The notes under the pieces: model-generated
What the model was told of the DNA's origin: nothing
What the model saw: the letters and a program-made list of their open reading frames with translations, nothing else
The model's database searches: none
In this document: one piece after another, positions 38,053-50,753 of the stretch
How positions within the stretch are numbered: position 1 is the stretch's first letter
Layout: the number at the start of each line of letters is the position of its first letter
Assembly: GCF_002252505.1 (NCBI RefSeq)
Contig: NZ_NNRL01000153.1
Coordinates: forward strand, 124,001-188,000
Length of the DNA: 64,000 nucleotides
Source of the DNA: Brucella grignonensis
Lineage (GTDB): Bacteria; Pseudomonadota; Alphaproteobacteria; Rhizobiales; Rhizobiaceae
Direction: 5' to 3'
Translations under genes and position numbers: made by a program

Positions 38053-39093
38053 TTAGAGCAGAATATCCGTGTAGAGCTCGGAAGCATCCGGCTCTGGATC
38101 GTTTTGAGCGAAATCGGCGGAATCAGCGACGATATCGCGAACTTCCTTGTCGATTTCCTTCAGCTCTTCTTCAGTGGCCCAGCCCTTTTCGATCAGGCGC
38201 TGTTTTACCTGTTCGATAGGATCATGTTCGGAACGCATCTTCTGCACTTCGTCCTTCGAGCGATATTTCGCAGGATCGGACATCGAGTGACCGCGATAAC
38301 GATAGGTTTCCATTTCAAGAATCAATGGACCCTTGCCGGAACGTGCCCAATCGACAGCAAACTCTGCTGCTGCGGCAACGGCGCGAACGTCCATACCGTC
38401 AACTTTGATACCGGGAACGTTGAACGAAACACCGCGCTTGGAGAAATCTGTTTCAGCGGAAGAACGCGAAACTGACGTACCCATTGCATAACGGTTGTTT
38501 TCAATCACGTAGATCACTGGAAGCTTCCACAGCGATGCCATGTTGAAGGCTTCATAGACCTGCCCCTGATTGGCAGCGCCGTCGCCGAAATAGGTCACGG
38601 AAACATTGTCATTACCGCGATACTTGTTCGCAAAGGCAAGGCCGGTTCCAAGCGGAACCTGGGCGCCAACAATACCGTGACCGCCGTAAAAGCCCTTTTC
38701 CTTTGAGAACATATGCATGGAGCCACCCTTGCCCTTGGAGTAGCCTCCACGGCGACCGGTCAACTCGGCCATGACGCCGCGCGCTTCCATACCAGTAGCA
38801 AGCATGTGACCGTGGTCACGATAGGAAGTGATGATCTGATCGCCTTCCTTCAACGCTGTCTGCATGCCAACAACAACGGCTTCCTGACCGATGTAAAGAT
38901 GGCAGAAGCCGCCGATGAAGCCCATACCGTAAAGCTGACCGGCCTTTTCTTCGAAACGGCGGATCAACAACATCTCACGATAAGCGTCCAGTTCCTGCTT
39001 CTTGTCGAAGTTAGCAGGCGCAGGTGCCTTGGGGGTTGCAACAGAAGACGCCTGCATTTTGCCGGCAGGCGCCCTTTTAGCCCTCGGTGCCAT
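38053..39093 (-). CDS. pdhA: Pyruvate dehydrogenase E1 alpha subunit
   Basis: Alpha subunit of the thiamine-diphosphate-dependent E1 enzyme, which decarboxylates pyruvate. The 346-residue product has an Ala/Lys-rich N terminus, the GDGAANQGQVYEAFNMASLW ThDP/Mg motif ending in ENNRYAMGTS, and the phosphorylation-loop region YRYRGHSMSDPAKYRSKDE. It is the first gene of pdhA-pdhB-pdhC and is preceded by a family A repeat (39109-39210), with ftsB further upstream. Confidence 0.97.
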   Translation of the reverse strand: MAPRAKRAPAGKMQASSVATPKAPAPANFDKKQELDAYREMLLIRRFEEKAGQLYGMGFIGGFCHLYIGQEAVVVGMQTALKEGDQIITSYRDHGHMLATGMEARGVMAELTGRRGGYSKGKGGSMHMFSKEKGFYGGHGIVGAQVPLGTGLAFANKYRGNDNVSVTYFGDGAANQGQVYEAFNMASLWKLPVIYVIENNRYAMGTSVSRSSAETDFSKRGVSFNVPGIKVDGMDVRAVAAAAEFAVDWARSGKGPLILEMETYRYRGHSMSDPAKYRSKDEVQKMRSEHDPIEQVKQRLIEKGWATEEELKEIDKEVRDIVADSADFAQNDPEPDASELYTDILL

Positions 39094-39108
39094 ATCTCGC
39101 TCCCTTAA

Positions 39109-39210
39109 GCATCCACCCCAAAAATCGGGATCGATTTTTGGAAGACATGATGCATCGATTCAAATTATCAGAGCGCCCCTTATGCACCCGAAGGGCAAGC
39201 GACGCTCTAA
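39109..39210. repeat. Family A-like repeat, copy 3, upstream of pdhA
   Basis: First hairpin GCATCCACCCCAAAAATCGG...TTTTTGGAAGACATGATGC, second AGAGCGCCCCTTATGCACCC...GGGCAAGCGACGCTCT. It is more diverged than the copies at 30952 and 55155, and its second arm resembles family B. It lies 16 bp upstream of pdhA, in the likely leader. Confidence 0.65.
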
Positions 39211-39334
39211 GATTGTTGTTCTATTGTGACGTTATACGGGCAATTTACAAGATACAATATGCACGCAGAGCATAGCTGCTATGCCGCCAAGCTCTTAAAA
39301 ACATACCACAAAAAGACAATTAACTGGATTTGAG

Positions 39335-39664
39335 TTAATTCGACTTGTCTTCTCTCGAAATGATTATCGTCATTTCATCGGGATGAGAGAGATTAAGCGC
39401 TCTGCGCGCTTGCTCGTCAAGCATATCCTTTTCGATCGACCCGTCACGCAAGAGCGTAACGCGCTTCTCAAGTGCTGCCCTGTCGGCAGTCACTTTCTCA
39501 AGCTGCTGGGTAAGCAGGCTTTTCTGTTCTTCAAGCTGAATACGGGAATAAAGACCAAACTCGCCATGATAGGCGTGAAAACCAAAATAGCTCAGAAACG
39601 CAGCCGTCAAAATAGGCAGCACAAAACGGCCGCGGATCGATTTACGTTTCTGCTTGGTCCACAT
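39335..39664 (-). CDS. ftsB: Septum formation initiator family protein (FtsB-like)
   Basis: A 109-residue bitopic protein with a basic N terminus, one membrane helix (about residues 14-30, FVLPILTAAFLSYFGFHAY) and a periplasmic coiled coil (LEEQKSLLTQQLEKVTADRAALEKRV). This is the FtsB/DivIC layout; FtsB bridges FtsL and FtsQ in the divisome. In Rhizobiales it stands between eno and pdhA, as here. Sequence similarity to E. coli FtsB is limited, so the symbol rests on architecture and position. Confidence 0.88.
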   Translation of the reverse strand: MWTKQKRKSIRGRFVLPILTAAFLSYFGFHAYHGEFGLYSRIQLEEQKSLLTQQLEKVTADRAALEKRVTLLRDGSIEKDMLDEQARRALNLSHPDEMTIIISREDKSN

Positions 39665-39710
39665 TTCGGCTTCCTTCCCGGATAGTCAGAGCGGCTTTGA
39701 TTCTGAATTA

Positions 39711-39812
39711 AAGCGCACCCCAAAAAGTGGGAACCGATTTTCGGAACAGGATGCGCGATAATAAAGACAGTCAGAATGCCGATCTGTTAGAATCAGATCG
39801 AACGCGCTCTGA
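39711..39812. repeat. Family A repeat, copy 4, upstream of ftsB
   Basis: GCACCCCAAAAAGTGGGAACC with TTTTCGGAACAGGATGCGCG, then GATCTGTTAGAATCAGATCG and AACGCGCTCTG. It starts 46 bp upstream of ftsB on the coding side. Copies at 30952 and 55155 share the order and both hairpins. Confidence 0.75.
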
Positions 39813-39932
39813 CAGAGTCAATCCGATTTCCACCATGAAGCATTATTTTGCTTAACAGAGCTTTACCGCAGAGTGATGACAGAGCATTCAGAAGCAGTTT
39901 TTTTTGCAATCACACTCCCGTTGCCTGAATAG

Positions 39933-39954
39933 AAAATGGCGGCCGAAGCCGCCA
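39933..39954 (-). terminator. Terminator of the DUF1428 gene
   Basis: Minus-strand ATGGCGGC-TTCG-GCCGCCAT with a UUCG-type loop, followed by TTTCTATTC, 25 bp after the stop. Confidence 0.85.
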
Positions 39955-39978
39955 TATGACCAAGAAATCCTGTGCAAA

Positions 39979-40332
39979 TCACACATCAACAATGATTGAA
40001 AAGCCACCCATGATCATGCGCTTGCCGTCAAATGGCATGGTGTCGCCCATTTCTTTCATGCGCGGATCACTCATCATTTTTTCGTTGGCAGCGTCGCGCG
40101 TGGCTTTGTCCGGGTATTCGAACCATGAGAAGACCACCTCTTCATCATCTTTTGCCTGCACTGCACGACGAAAATCGGTAACTTTACCATCAGGCACGTC
40201 ATCACCCCAGGCTTCAACCATACGCGTCACGCCGAATTCCTTGAACAAGGCCGACGCCTTGGCGGCATGTTTCTGGTAAGTATCCTTGTTCGCCTTAGGC
40301 ACTGCGACGACAAATCCTTCAATGTAAGCCAT
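39979..40332 (-). CDS. DUF1428 family protein
   Basis: The 117-residue protein starts MAYIEGFVVAVPKANKDTY and ends in DGKRMIMGGFSIIVDV, the typical DUF1428 (YbaA-like) ferredoxin-fold shape. The function is unknown; similar dimeric alpha/beta barrel folds occur in small-molecule enzymes. I chose ATG 40332, which has GGGAGAGA upstream and the family start, rather than a longer frame from 40359. It has its own terminator and is probably a single-gene unit. Confidence 0.87.
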   Translation of the reverse strand: MAYIEGFVVAVPKANKDTYQKHAAKASALFKEFGVTRMVEAWGDDVPDGKVTDFRRAVQAKDDEEVVFSWFEYPDKATRDAANEKMMSDPRMKEMGDTMPFDGKRMIMGGFSIIVDV

Positions 40333-40561
40333 TTCTCTCTCCCATTTTGGCCCACCCATTCCTGATTAGATGCGTCTACCCTCGCTTGGCATTCCCCTGA
40401 AATAGGACACCAAATAAAACGGGCAACTGCACTTATATTGATATCAATGTAATTTGATTTGTCAAATTTGATTTAAAGCGAGAGAAAGACGACAATGGGA
40501 ATAGCAGACCAATATCAGATATACGGTCGGCGTAACTAGTCTGAAATGGTTGCGAGAAAAC

Positions 40562-41143
40562 TCAGCGCTGCGACATTACCAAATGCCACAAAGTCGGCTT
40601 CTGATCGTAGCCACTGCCCTGCCAGCTCTCCAGTGACACAGCATTCCATGCTGCATTGTCATTCCAGATGCGAGCGATCTCATCGGCGCTCATATAATTA
40701 TAGTATCGTCCAAGCGTGTCATAACCTTCTCCCGGACCATCCTTAAAACTCGCCCAGAGCCAGCCACCCGCTTTGAGTGCGCGGTGCATACGCCGCACAA
40801 TATCGGGTAGGTCCGCACGACTTGCATGAAGGAGCGACGCGGATGCGTAAATACCATCATAACGCTCAACCGCTTCAAGCTCATGAAATAACATCTGCCT
40901 GACAGGACGCTGCAATAGCGCCGAGGCTTCCGCAGCCAGTTCTCCTGAACCATCGGTCGGATCGACGTCAAAGCCTTGCTCGAGCATCGCTTTGGCATCC
41001 CGGCCGCTCCCTGTGCCAAGCTCAAGAATAAGCCCTGTGGGCCGCACGAATTTGAGAAAGCTCTCCAGTTTTGGATTAACGCTGGAGCGGGCTGCATAAG
41101 TAGCTGCGTTATTCGCATAAAAACCCAGCGCATCGTTCGGCAT
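40562..41143 (-). CDS. Class I SAM-dependent methyltransferase
   Basis: A 193-residue protein with motif I ILELGTGSGRDAKAMLEQG (about residues 39-57), an acidic motif II region (DVDPTDGS) and the YDGIYASASLLHASR post-motif block. The fold is that of Methyltransf_11/25 proteins. The substrate is unknown. The eno terminator lies between it and eno upstream, so it should be transcribed separately. No operon partner gives a clue. Confidence 0.8.
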   Translation of the reverse strand: MPNDALGFYANNAATYAARSSVNPKLESFLKFVRPTGLILELGTGSGRDAKAMLEQGFDVDPTDGSGELAAEASALLQRPVRQMLFHELEAVERYDGIYASASLLHASRADLPDIVRRMHRALKAGGWLWASFKDGPGEGYDTLGRYYNYMSADEIARIWNDNAAWNAVSLESWQGSGYDQKPTLWHLVMSQR

Positions 41144-41205
41144 AGCTTTCCCTCTCCGTTTCCATCCTCAGAGACCAAGCAAATATGTCCGCCGAAGACA
41201 CAAAG

Positions 41206-41232
41206 AAAAAGGCGCGCCGAAGCCCGCCTTTT
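41206..41232 (-). terminator. Terminator of eno
   Basis: Minus-strand AAAAGGCGGGC-TTCG-GCGCGCC followed by TTTTT, 22 bp after the eno stop. Confidence 0.85.
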
Positions 41233-41254
41233 CAATTCAGATATCAATTCGATC

Positions 41255-42568
<1,314 letters not shown>

Positions 42569-42616
42569 TTACGAGGCACATTGAAGAAATCCGATGTGAG
42601 ACTTCATTATAGAAAT

Positions 42617-42642
42617 AAAAGGCGGAGGAAAATCCCCCGCCT
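42617..42642 (-). terminator. Terminator of kdsA
   Basis: Minus-strand AGGCGGGGGA-TTTT-CCTCCGCCT followed by TTTATTTC; one G:T pair. It lies 20 bp after the kdsA stop. Confidence 0.85.
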
Positions 42643-42661
42643 GTGAATTCCCGATGAAATT

Positions 42662-43495
42662 TTAAATCGATTTAGCAATCCGGTCGAAAGCCATCAATTT
42701 TTCGAGAAGTGCAGACATTTTATCGATCTGCACCATGTTTGGTCCGTCAGACGGCGCATTGTCCGGGTCCTGATGCGTTTCAATGAAAACACCAGCAACA
42801 CCAACTGCAACAGCCGCACTTGCAAGCGTTTCAACGAACTCGCGCTGACCGCCGGAAGAACCACCCTGCCCGCCGGGCTGCTGCACCGAATGGGTTGCGT
42901 CAAAAATCACAGGTGAGCCGAAGCCAGCCATGATCGGCAGCGAGCGCATGTCCGAAACAAGCGTATTGTAACCAAAGGATGCGCCGCGCTCGGTCGCCAT
43001 CACATTTGGATTGCCATTCTCGGTGATTTTGGCAAGCACGTTCTTCATGTCCCACGGCGCCAGAAACTGACCTTTTTTGACATTGACCGCACGTCCTGTC
43101 TTTGCAGCAGCGACCAGAAGGTCAGTCTGGCGGCAAAGAAATGCCGGAATCTGCAGAACATCGACAACGTCAGCAACTTCAGCGCACTGCGCTTCGGTGT
43201 GAATATCGGTCAGAACAGGAAACCCGAATTCTTTCTTGAGATCGGTAAAAACCTCGAGCGCCTTTTCCAGACCAATGCCGCGCTGCGCGCTGAGCGAGGT
43301 GCGGTTCGCCTTGTCAAAGCTCGACTTGTAAACAAGTCCCATGCCAAGCTTATTGGTGATCTCAACCAGTCGGCCAGCCATTTCGAACGCGTGTTCACGG
43401 CTTTCCATCTGACAAGGCCCGGCGATCAGAGCCAGCGGTGCACTGTTGGAGAACGTAACATTGCCGATTTTAACGGCAGAATTTGCGGTCGTCAT
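42662..43495 (-). CDS. kdsA: KDO-8-phosphate synthase
   Basis: Condenses phosphoenolpyruvate and arabinose 5-phosphate into 3-deoxy-D-manno-octulosonate 8-phosphate, the precursor of the LPS inner core. The 277-residue product has [18 protein letters not shown] near the N terminus, [13 protein letters not shown], and [12 protein letters not shown]. It overlaps the VOC gene upstream by 4 bp, so pyrG, the VOC gene and kdsA form one operon in that order. Its PEP substrate comes from enolase, encoded just downstream. Confidence 0.98.
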   Translation of the reverse strand: MTTANSAVKIGNVTFSNSAPLALIAGPCQMESREHAFEMAGRLVEITNKLGMGLVYKSSFDKANRTSLSAQRGIGLEKALEVFTDLKKEFGFPVLTDIHTEAQCAEVADVVDVLQIPAFLCRQTDLLVAAAKTGRAVNVKKGQFLAPWDMKNVLAKITENGNPNVMATERGASFGYNTLVSDMRSLPIMAGFGSPVIFDATHSVQQPGGQGGSSGGQREFVETLASAAVAVGVAGVFIETHQDPDNAPSDGPNMVQIDKMSALLEKLMAFDRIAKSI

Positions 43496-44394
43496 GACTT
43501 GGAACCTTCAAATACAAACAACGTCCCTTGGCCCGGAGCCGGAGTGACGCAAATACGGCTTTCGCTCTTTGTGAAAGCGATTCCGTTACGAACGAGAAGT
43601 TGCTCAACCGCATAAAGCGAAGCAACCGAGAAGACCAGACCTGCAAGACGTAAACCACGACCATGAAGGACCGGCGACCAGCCAAAACAGCGATCAAACT
43701 GTGTCGGCGTCATGACCGCTATATCGGAATTGTTAGCGGAAATTGCCAGTGAACCATCTTCCTCTTTGCGAGCGGGCGCATGAAAGACACCTTGAAGCAG
43801 GCTGCCGAAATCTTCCGGCTTCTCTTCACACAGCAATATCTCGCGCAAGCCTGTTACGCCATTTTCATGCGTGATCAGGTGCGAACGGTCAGTCTTGGGA
43901 TAAGCCAAACGCTGACAGGTGAAGAAAAAAGCATCCGGCGCGCGCAAATCCGCTGCAAAAGCCAGACGAAAACTGCCTTTCTCACGTTTCCCTTCAGATG
44001 AGATGAAACTGCGCGAAAACTCGACCATGCGACCGCCGGAAATACCGCGGCACTTGAATTCCGCATGATCGGCACGCGAATCGTCGGTCTTGAAAGCTAT
44101 TCCGGAAAAACCGTCGTCGCCGTTGCGAAAGCGGTAAGACAAATCACGCTGGATAAAGCTGTTGTTGCGCTGTGCGGCGGCTTCATAAAGCGGCGAGCGG
44201 TCCACAGCCAACATTTCGAGATAGGTATCATCTGCAAAGAAACTACAGACATTGGCGGTGCCGAACGGGTGTTGTGCGACCGGCGCCACTGTAAATCCCA
44301 GGTGGGAAAGTCTCTTGCGCGCCTCACTCAGTTGAGAAACTGGAAGCACCAGATGGTCAACTGAACGAGCTTTGCGCGCAAGATCATTTGTCAT
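43492..44394 (-). CDS. VOC/glyoxalase-like domain protein
   Basis: A 300-residue protein with two vicinal-oxygen-chelate halves: [26 protein letters not shown] at the N terminus and a second half around [15 protein letters not shown]. It matches the glyoxalase-like PF13468 type, with no known substrate. It starts 3 bp after the pyrG stop and overlaps kdsA by 4 bp. The pairing with CTP synthase and KDO synthesis is conserved in relatives as far as I recall, but gives no clear function. Confidence 0.82.
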   Translation of the reverse strand: MTNDLARKARSVDHLVLPVSQLSEARKRLSHLGFTVAPVAQHPFGTANVCSFFADDTYLEMLAVDRSPLYEAAAQRNNSFIQRDLSYRFRNGDDGFSGIAFKTDDSRADHAEFKCRGISGGRMVEFSRSFISSEGKREKGSFRLAFAADLRAPDAFFFTCQRLAYPKTDRSHLITHENGVTGLREILLCEEKPEDFGSLLQGVFHAPARKEEDGSLAISANNSDIAVMTPTQFDRCFGWSPVLHGRGLRLAGLVFSVASLYAVEQLLVRNGIAFTKSESRICVTPAPGQGTLFVFEGSKS

Positions 44395-44397
44395 ACA

Positions 44398-46038
<1,641 letters not shown>

Positions 46039-46194
46039 TTAGACCCTTCTTGCTGATTCCGCCACTAAAAAAAGTGCGACCAGCGTTTTTTCCATCAAAA
46101 TCACACCCGATCAGCCTCCCATATGGGAAAACCGGATGCTTCCATCAAGTTCAGTCCTGCTCGCATCATGTAGCATTATTTGTTACATGCGCAC

Positions 46195-46222
46195 GAAAAA
46201 AGGCCGGGAAAATCCCGGCCTT
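46195..46222 (-). terminator. Terminator of the L,D-transpeptidase gene
   Basis: Minus-strand AAGGCCGGGA-TTTT-CCCGGCCTT followed by TTTT, 19 bp after the stop. Confidence 0.9.
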
Positions 46223-46241
46223 TCGGGTATTTCTACAAAAA

Positions 46242-46931
46242 TCAGAGAACGACGACTTTTGCGCCCATGCCAACGCGGTCGTAAAGATCCAGGATGTCGT
46301 CATTGGTCATACGGAAGCAACCGTTGGAGGCCGGGCTACCGATCGTCCATGGCTGAGTGGTACCGTGAATACGGATATACGTATCCTTATTACCCTGGAA
46401 CAGATACATGGCGCGCGAACCAAGCGGATTGCCCGGACCGCCATCCATGCCGTTCTTGTAGCGACCATACTGAGCAGGATTGCGTTCGATCATTTCCTTG
46501 GTCGGAATCCAGCGTGGCCATTCGCGCTTTGCGCTCACGGTTGCAGTTCCCTTGAACTCAAGACCAACTTTACCAACCGCAATGCCGTAACGGCGGGCTG
46601 TTGTCGAGCTTTCAACGAGATAAAGGAAATATTTGGCCGGATCGATGACAATCGTCCCTGCTTCGTAGCCAGTGAAGGCAACAGACTGCGCCTGATAGCG
46701 CGGGTCGATGTTGTAGCGGTTAAGGCTGACCTTCTTCGCAGCGCCTGCTTTTGAAGCACTCTTCTTTTTCTTCTTGGCAGGCTTTTCCTTGGCATCATTA
46801 GCCATAGCGACCTGCTGAGCACCCGTTGCCGCAGCAGTAAGCTCGGCTTCAGCACCAGCAGCAAAACTTGGGCCCGTAAGTCCAATGCAAAGGCTTGCAA
46901 TGCCAGCCATCAAAATAAAGCGTGAAGACAT
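46242..46931 (-). CDS. L,D-transpeptidase (YkuD family)
   Basis: Periplasmic enzyme that cross-links peptidoglycan or attaches outer-membrane proteins to it. The 229-residue product has a signal peptide (MSSRFILMAGIASLCIGLTG, cleavage likely near AAG or AEA), a Lys-rich linker (AKKKKKSASK) and a C-terminal YkuD domain. The catalytic motif HGTTQPWTIGSPASNGCFRM holds the His and Cys. In Rhizobiales, L,D-cross-links and outer-membrane protein links are common. It has its own terminator. Confidence 0.93.
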   Translation of the reverse strand: MSSRFILMAGIASLCIGLTGPSFAAGAEAELTAAATGAQQVAMANDAKEKPAKKKKKSASKAGAAKKVSLNRYNIDPRYQAQSVAFTGYEAGTIVIDPAKYFLYLVESSTTARRYGIAVGKVGLEFKGTATVSAKREWPRWIPTKEMIERNPAQYGRYKNGMDGGPGNPLGSRAMYLFQGNKDTYIRIHGTTQPWTIGSPASNGCFRMTNDDILDLYDRVGMGAKVVVL

Positions 46932-47104
46932 GATCTATTCCCGAAAACCCAAGCAGTGCGGAGAACACCTGTCGCAGTATCGCGTTCAGGCTTTCGCTCT
47001 GCATACTGTAAACAGTCGCACTACTCAATTATCCACATGGCTATTCCTCACGATTCGGGAGGGCCTATTGCCAGTGTGCAACACTTTGCGAACTCATGTT
47101 TACA

Positions 47105-47139
47105 AAAAGAAAACCGGCTCTTTCGAACCGGCTTTCAAA
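47105..47139 (-). terminator. Terminator of secG
   Basis: Minus-strand AAAGCCGGTTC-GAAA-GAGCCGGTTTT, an 11-bp stem with two G:T pairs and a GAAA loop, followed by CTTTTTG. Confidence 0.8.
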
Positions 47140-47160
47140 TTTTCTGCAATTACAAAGCTC

Positions 47161-47589
47161 TTACTGTGAGCTTGGAACCTGCGGAACCTGTGGCTGCGTT
47201 GGTGCAGTTGCCGGAGCCGAACCAGAAGCAGGCGTCTCCGTCTCATTGGTACGCGAAGATTCGCCGCCCAGCTGATTAAGAATGCCACCACCGGTTCCAG
47301 TTCCGCCAGCAGGAGGATTCTGTGTGCTACCTGCTGCCGGGATACGGTTCAAAATGTCCGTTGGCTTTTCGCCGTAACGGGCCATGATGCCCAGAGCGAG
47401 CGACGTGACGAAAAAGCCAATCGCGAGAATAGCTGTCGTGCGGGTCAGCGCATTCGCTGCACCGCGTGCCGTCATGAAGCCCGAACCACCGCCGATACCA
47501 AGGCCGCCGCCTTCGGAACGCTGGATGAGCACAACGCCAACAAGCGCCAGAACGATCAACAAATGAATGACAATGACTATGGTCTGCAT
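47161..47589 (-). CDS. secG: Preprotein translocase subunit SecG
   Basis: Accessory subunit of the SecYEG inner-membrane channel. The 142-residue product has two membrane helices (VIHLLIVLALVGVVLIQ and ILAIGFFVTSLALGIMA) joined by the conserved RSEGGGLGIGGGSGFMTARG loop. The C-terminal tail of about 60 residues is rich in Pro, Gly, Thr and Gln, longer than in E. coli (110 residues), as in other Rhizobiales. tpiA lies upstream in the same direction, the usual tpiA-secG order, but a family C repeat separates the two. Confidence 0.95.
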   Translation of the reverse strand: MQTIVIVIHLLIVLALVGVVLIQRSEGGGLGIGGGSGFMTARGAANALTRTTAILAIGFFVTSLALGIMARYGEKPTDILNRIPAAGSTQNPPAGGTGTGGGILNQLGGESSRTNETETPASGSAPATAPTQPQVPQVPSSQ

Positions 47590-47728
47590 AGGTTACGGTC
47601 TTTATATCTCTGGACTAATGCGTAACCGGGAGAAACCATAAAATTTCCGCCCCGGACAGCGATGATACAAATAGATAGAGCGGCTCTTTACACGCTATTG
47701 TGCGATAATCCAAGCCCTGCATCCGATA

Positions 47729-47833
47729 TAGAGCATTTCCAGCAAAAATGCGAAGCGGCTTTGCGTCGGATAATGCGAAAAAACAAAGAGATAGAGCATT
47801 TCCAATGATTCAAGAAAAACAGGAAATGCCCTA
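47729..47833. repeat. Family C repeat, full copy between tpiA and secG
   Basis: Full unit of 105 bp, beginning TAGAGCATTTCCAGCAAAAA and ending AGGAAATGCCCTA. It differs from 61138-61243 at about seven positions. Its ends are inverted copies of AGAGCATTTCC, and the middle contains a second AGAGCATTTCC. Confidence 0.9.
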
Positions 47834-47856
47834 GATTTAAAGGACGCAGACACTCA

Positions 47857-48621
47857 TCACAGATTGCGATAGGTTTCGCATATGGCGAGGAAGTCCGTTG
47901 CTTTCAAGCTGGCTCCGCCCACCAATGCGCCATCGACATCCGGCACGCTCAGCAATTCAATGGAATTGGCCGGCTTGACCGAACCGCCATAGAGAAGGCG
48001 CAAATGCGCGCCACTGGCACCGAAGCGCTCGGTCAGCTTCTCACGCATGAAAGCATGAGCAGCACGAACGTCTTGCACGGTTGGCGTCAAGCCTGTGCCA
48101 ATAGCCCAAACGGGTTCATAGGCAACAATGGTATTTTCGGCTTTCACACCTTCAGGAAGTGAAGCGGCAAGCTGATCGCCGATCACATCAAGTGTGCGAT
48201 CTGCCTTGCGCTCATCAGCCGTTTCGCCAACGCAGACAATCGCGACAAGACCTGCGGCCCATGCCGCTTCGGTTTTGCTGCGAACCAGATCGTTGTCTTC
48301 GCGGTGATCTGTGCGGCGCTCGGAGTGACCAAGAATGACATGGCTTGCACCCGCTTCTTTAAGCATCGGCGCTGAAACATCACCTGTATGCGCGCCTGAA
48401 ACTTTCGGATGGCAATCCTGACCACCCAGCGCAACGGTTCCACCTTCGAGCGTTTCAGCCGCACGCGACAGCAAAGTTGCCGGAACGCAGATGACAGCAT
48501 CCAGCTTGCGACCCAAATCGGAACTCAGGCCCGCAGTAATCGCGCGCAGTTCCGTTAGGGATTCTCCCGTACCATTCATTTTCCAGTTGCCAGCAACCAG
48601 CGGACGGATTCCCGGAGTCAT
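47857..48621 (-). CDS. tpiA: Triose-phosphate isomerase
   Basis: Interconverts dihydroxyacetone phosphate and glyceraldehyde 3-phosphate. The 254-residue product has VAGNWKMNG (Lys), [12 protein letters not shown] (catalytic His) and [12 protein letters not shown] (catalytic Glu). ATG 48621 has GAGGAG 7 bp upstream; a longer in-frame start at 48753 is not supported by the family. It is divergent from the PpiD-like gene, with a 214-bp promoter gap. Confidence 0.98.
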   Translation of the reverse strand: MTPGIRPLVAGNWKMNGTGESLTELRAITAGLSSDLGRKLDAVICVPATLLSRAAETLEGGTVALGGQDCHPKVSGAHTGDVSAPMLKEAGASHVILGHSERRTDHREDNDLVRSKTEAAWAAGLVAIVCVGETADERKADRTLDVIGDQLAASLPEGVKAENTIVAYEPVWAIGTGLTPTVQDVRAAHAFMREKLTERFGASGAHLRLLYGGSVKPANSIELLSVPDVDGALVGGASLKATDFLAICETYRNL

Positions 48622-48835
48622 ATCATTCTCCTCGCCTTGAACGACGCCAACCGCCTGATAACGTGCATGCAGCGCCAAATTTTGCCACTGACTAAGCGTA
48701 TTCGTCACGCAATGCAACGTTCTTGGTGGTCTATACTCAATGAGAACTTGCATCGGGGCCTAGCTTAAGGTTATCCCCTCACACGGCTTATCTTTATCGA
48801 AAGCCGGGCTATGTTTTGTTCTTAAAGGGTTTCCA

Positions 48836-50722
48836 ATGCTCGACAGTATGCGTGATGCCGCCAGATCCTGGGTTGCTAAGCTTCTTCTCGGCCTCCTTGT
48901 TCTGAGTTTTGCGGTCTGGGGTATCGCAGATGCATTCCGGGGCGACATGTCTGGCAATGCAGCGCTCAGCGCCGGCAATTCGGAAGTGAGCGCAACAGAT
49001 TATCGCTTTGCCTATGAGCAACAGCTGATGCGTCTGTCGCAGCAATTCCGTCAGCGACTGACCCGTGAACAGGCTCAACAGCTCGGCGTTGAAAATCAGG
49101 TTCTCGCGCAGCTCGCAGCGGGCGTCGTTCTGGACGAACAGGCCCGTAACATGCAGCTTGGTCTTTCCAAGGACGGCATCGCGCGTCTCACTGGTGAAGA
49201 CCCATCATTCCGGGATGCGAGCGGCAATTTCAGCCGCGCGCAGTTTGATGCAGTTCTGCGCCAATCAAACATTCGTGCACAGGATTATCTCGACAACCGC
49301 GCGAAAGTCGCCCGTCGTCAGCAGATCGTCGAAGCAGCAACCGACGGCATGAAAATGCCAAATACAATGCTGAAAGCGCTGGCTCTTTATCAGGGTGAAA
49401 GCCGCAGCGCGGATTACGTCACCATTCCGGCTGAAAAAGCCGACACTGTTCCAGCTCCTTCTGATGATGCTCTCAAGGTTTATTTTGATGAGCACAAGGA
49501 CGAGTATAAGGCACCGGAATACCGCAAAATCACCTATGTGAAGCTTGAGCCATCGGATATTGCCGATCCGGCCGCTGTCACGCAGGATGAAATTAAAGAA
49601 TATTACGAAAAGAACAAAAGCCGCTTCAGCACTACTGAAACGCGCACCATCGAACAGCTGAACTTTGCGGACGAAGCAGCCGCTCAGGCCGCTCAGCAGA
49701 AAATGGCAGCCGGTACGAGCTTTGTTGATATTGGCAAGGAACAGGGCAAGAGTGAAGCGGATCTGGTTTTGGGAACCTTCGAGAAGTCTGCGCTTCCAGA
49801 TGCGACTATCGCTGAAGCAGCATTTGCGCTCAACGAAGGCGGTGTAAGTGACGTGGTGAAGGGTGCATTCGGCCCGGTTATTCTCCGTGTCACGAAGGTA
49901 AATGCAGCAAATGTTAAAGCGCAGTCGGAAGTTGAAGCCGAAATTCGCGATACGGTTGCAACCAATATTGCAATCACCAGCATCAATGGCCTTCACGACT
50001 CATACGAACAGCAGCGTTCGGATGGTGCCAGCATGGCTGACGTCGCCAAGAGCCTGAGCCTCAAGGCTATCACTGTCGATGCAGTTGACGCTGAGGGCAA
50101 CGATCCGGCTGGTAAAGCCGTTGAGCTGCCTAACTCGGAAGCGCTTCTCTCGGCTGCATTCCAAGCTGAGCAGGGTTTCGACAACGATGCGCTTACGCTG
50201 GGTAACACAGGTTATCTTTGGTACCAGATCGATGGCACCACCCCTGCCCGCGACCGCACGCTTGATGAAGTCAAGGACAAGGTCGTTGCCGCATGGAAGG
50301 GTGAAGAAGCCGTGAAGCGTCTGAACCAGCGTATGGAAGATTTGAAGAAGCGCCTCGACGGTGGCGAAACGCTTGATGCGATTGCTACAGCAGCGGGTGT
50401 CGAAAAGCAGACCAAACGCGGTATCACCCGCAATACAAACGATGCCGATTTCAACTCTGCCGCGACCGCACAGGTTTTCCGTGGACCGAACGAACACACA
50501 GGTACGGCTGCCGCTGCGTCTGATGATGCTCAGATCCTGTTCAAGGTTATCGAAGTCACAGAACCAACCGCGGCAGGTCCGGAAGCAATTCCTGAACAGC
50601 AGCAGACTTATCTATCGACGACGCTTTCGGATGACGTTCTGGAACAGCTGGTAGGTGAGTTGCAGAAACAGTATCCGGTGCGGATCAATCAGACGGTCAT
50701 CAACAACGCATTGGCATTCTGA
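48836..50722 (+). CDS. PpiD/SurA-like periplasmic folding factor
   Basis: Inner-membrane-anchored chaperone with a parvulin-like domain that helps outer-membrane and exported proteins fold. The 628-residue protein has an N-terminal membrane helix ([19 protein letters not shown]) followed by a SurA-N-like helical region ([19 protein letters not shown]) and a central peptidyl-prolyl isomerase region near residues 240-370, whose parvulin motifs are weak, so catalysis is uncertain. AAGGG precedes the ATG. It leads into trpD 31 bp downstream, a linkage common in Rhizobiales. Confidence 0.9.
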   Translation: MLDSMRDAARSWVAKLLLGLLVLSFAVWGIADAFRGDMSGNAALSAGNSEVSATDYRFAYEQQLMRLSQQFRQRLTREQAQQLGVENQVLAQLAAGVVLDEQARNMQLGLSKDGIARLTGEDPSFRDASGNFSRAQFDAVLRQSNIRAQDYLDNRAKVARRQQIVEAATDGMKMPNTMLKALALYQGESRSADYVTIPAEKADTVPAPSDDALKVYFDEHKDEYKAPEYRKITYVKLEPSDIADPAAVTQDEIKEYYEKNKSRFSTTETRTIEQLNFADEAAAQAAQQKMAAGTSFVDIGKEQGKSEADLVLGTFEKSALPDATIAEAAFALNEGGVSDVVKGAFGPVILRVTKVNAANVKAQSEVEAEIRDTVATNIAITSINGLHDSYEQQRSDGASMADVAKSLSLKAITVDAVDAEGNDPAGKAVELPNSEALLSAAFQAEQGFDNDALTLGNTGYLWYQIDGTTPARDRTLDEVKDKVVAAWKGEEAVKRLNQRMEDLKKRLDGGETLDAIATAAGVEKQTKRGITRNTNDADFNSAATAQVFRGPNEHTGTAAAASDDAQILFKVIEVTEPTAAGPEAIPEQQQTYLSTTLSDDVLEQLVGELQKQYPVRINQTVINNALAF

Positions 50723-50753
50723 CCCGCGACAGATCCTAGACAGGTATAAGATA

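Noticed and set aside
36151-38475. Open frame of 774 codons on the + strand antisense to pdhC, pdhB and pdhA
   Set aside because: The opposite strand encodes three full-length, clearly recognised enzymes. The antisense frame is low-complexity and Arg/Phe-rich in places, a usual shadow of biased codon use.
48622-48753. Longer N terminus for TpiA
   Set aside because: The added residues have no family support; ATG 48621 has a strong GAGGAG site.
50655-50753. Longer N terminus for TrpD
   Set aside because: The upstream extension runs inside the PpiD-like gene in another frame; family members start at MADLKPYI, which has its own ribosome site.
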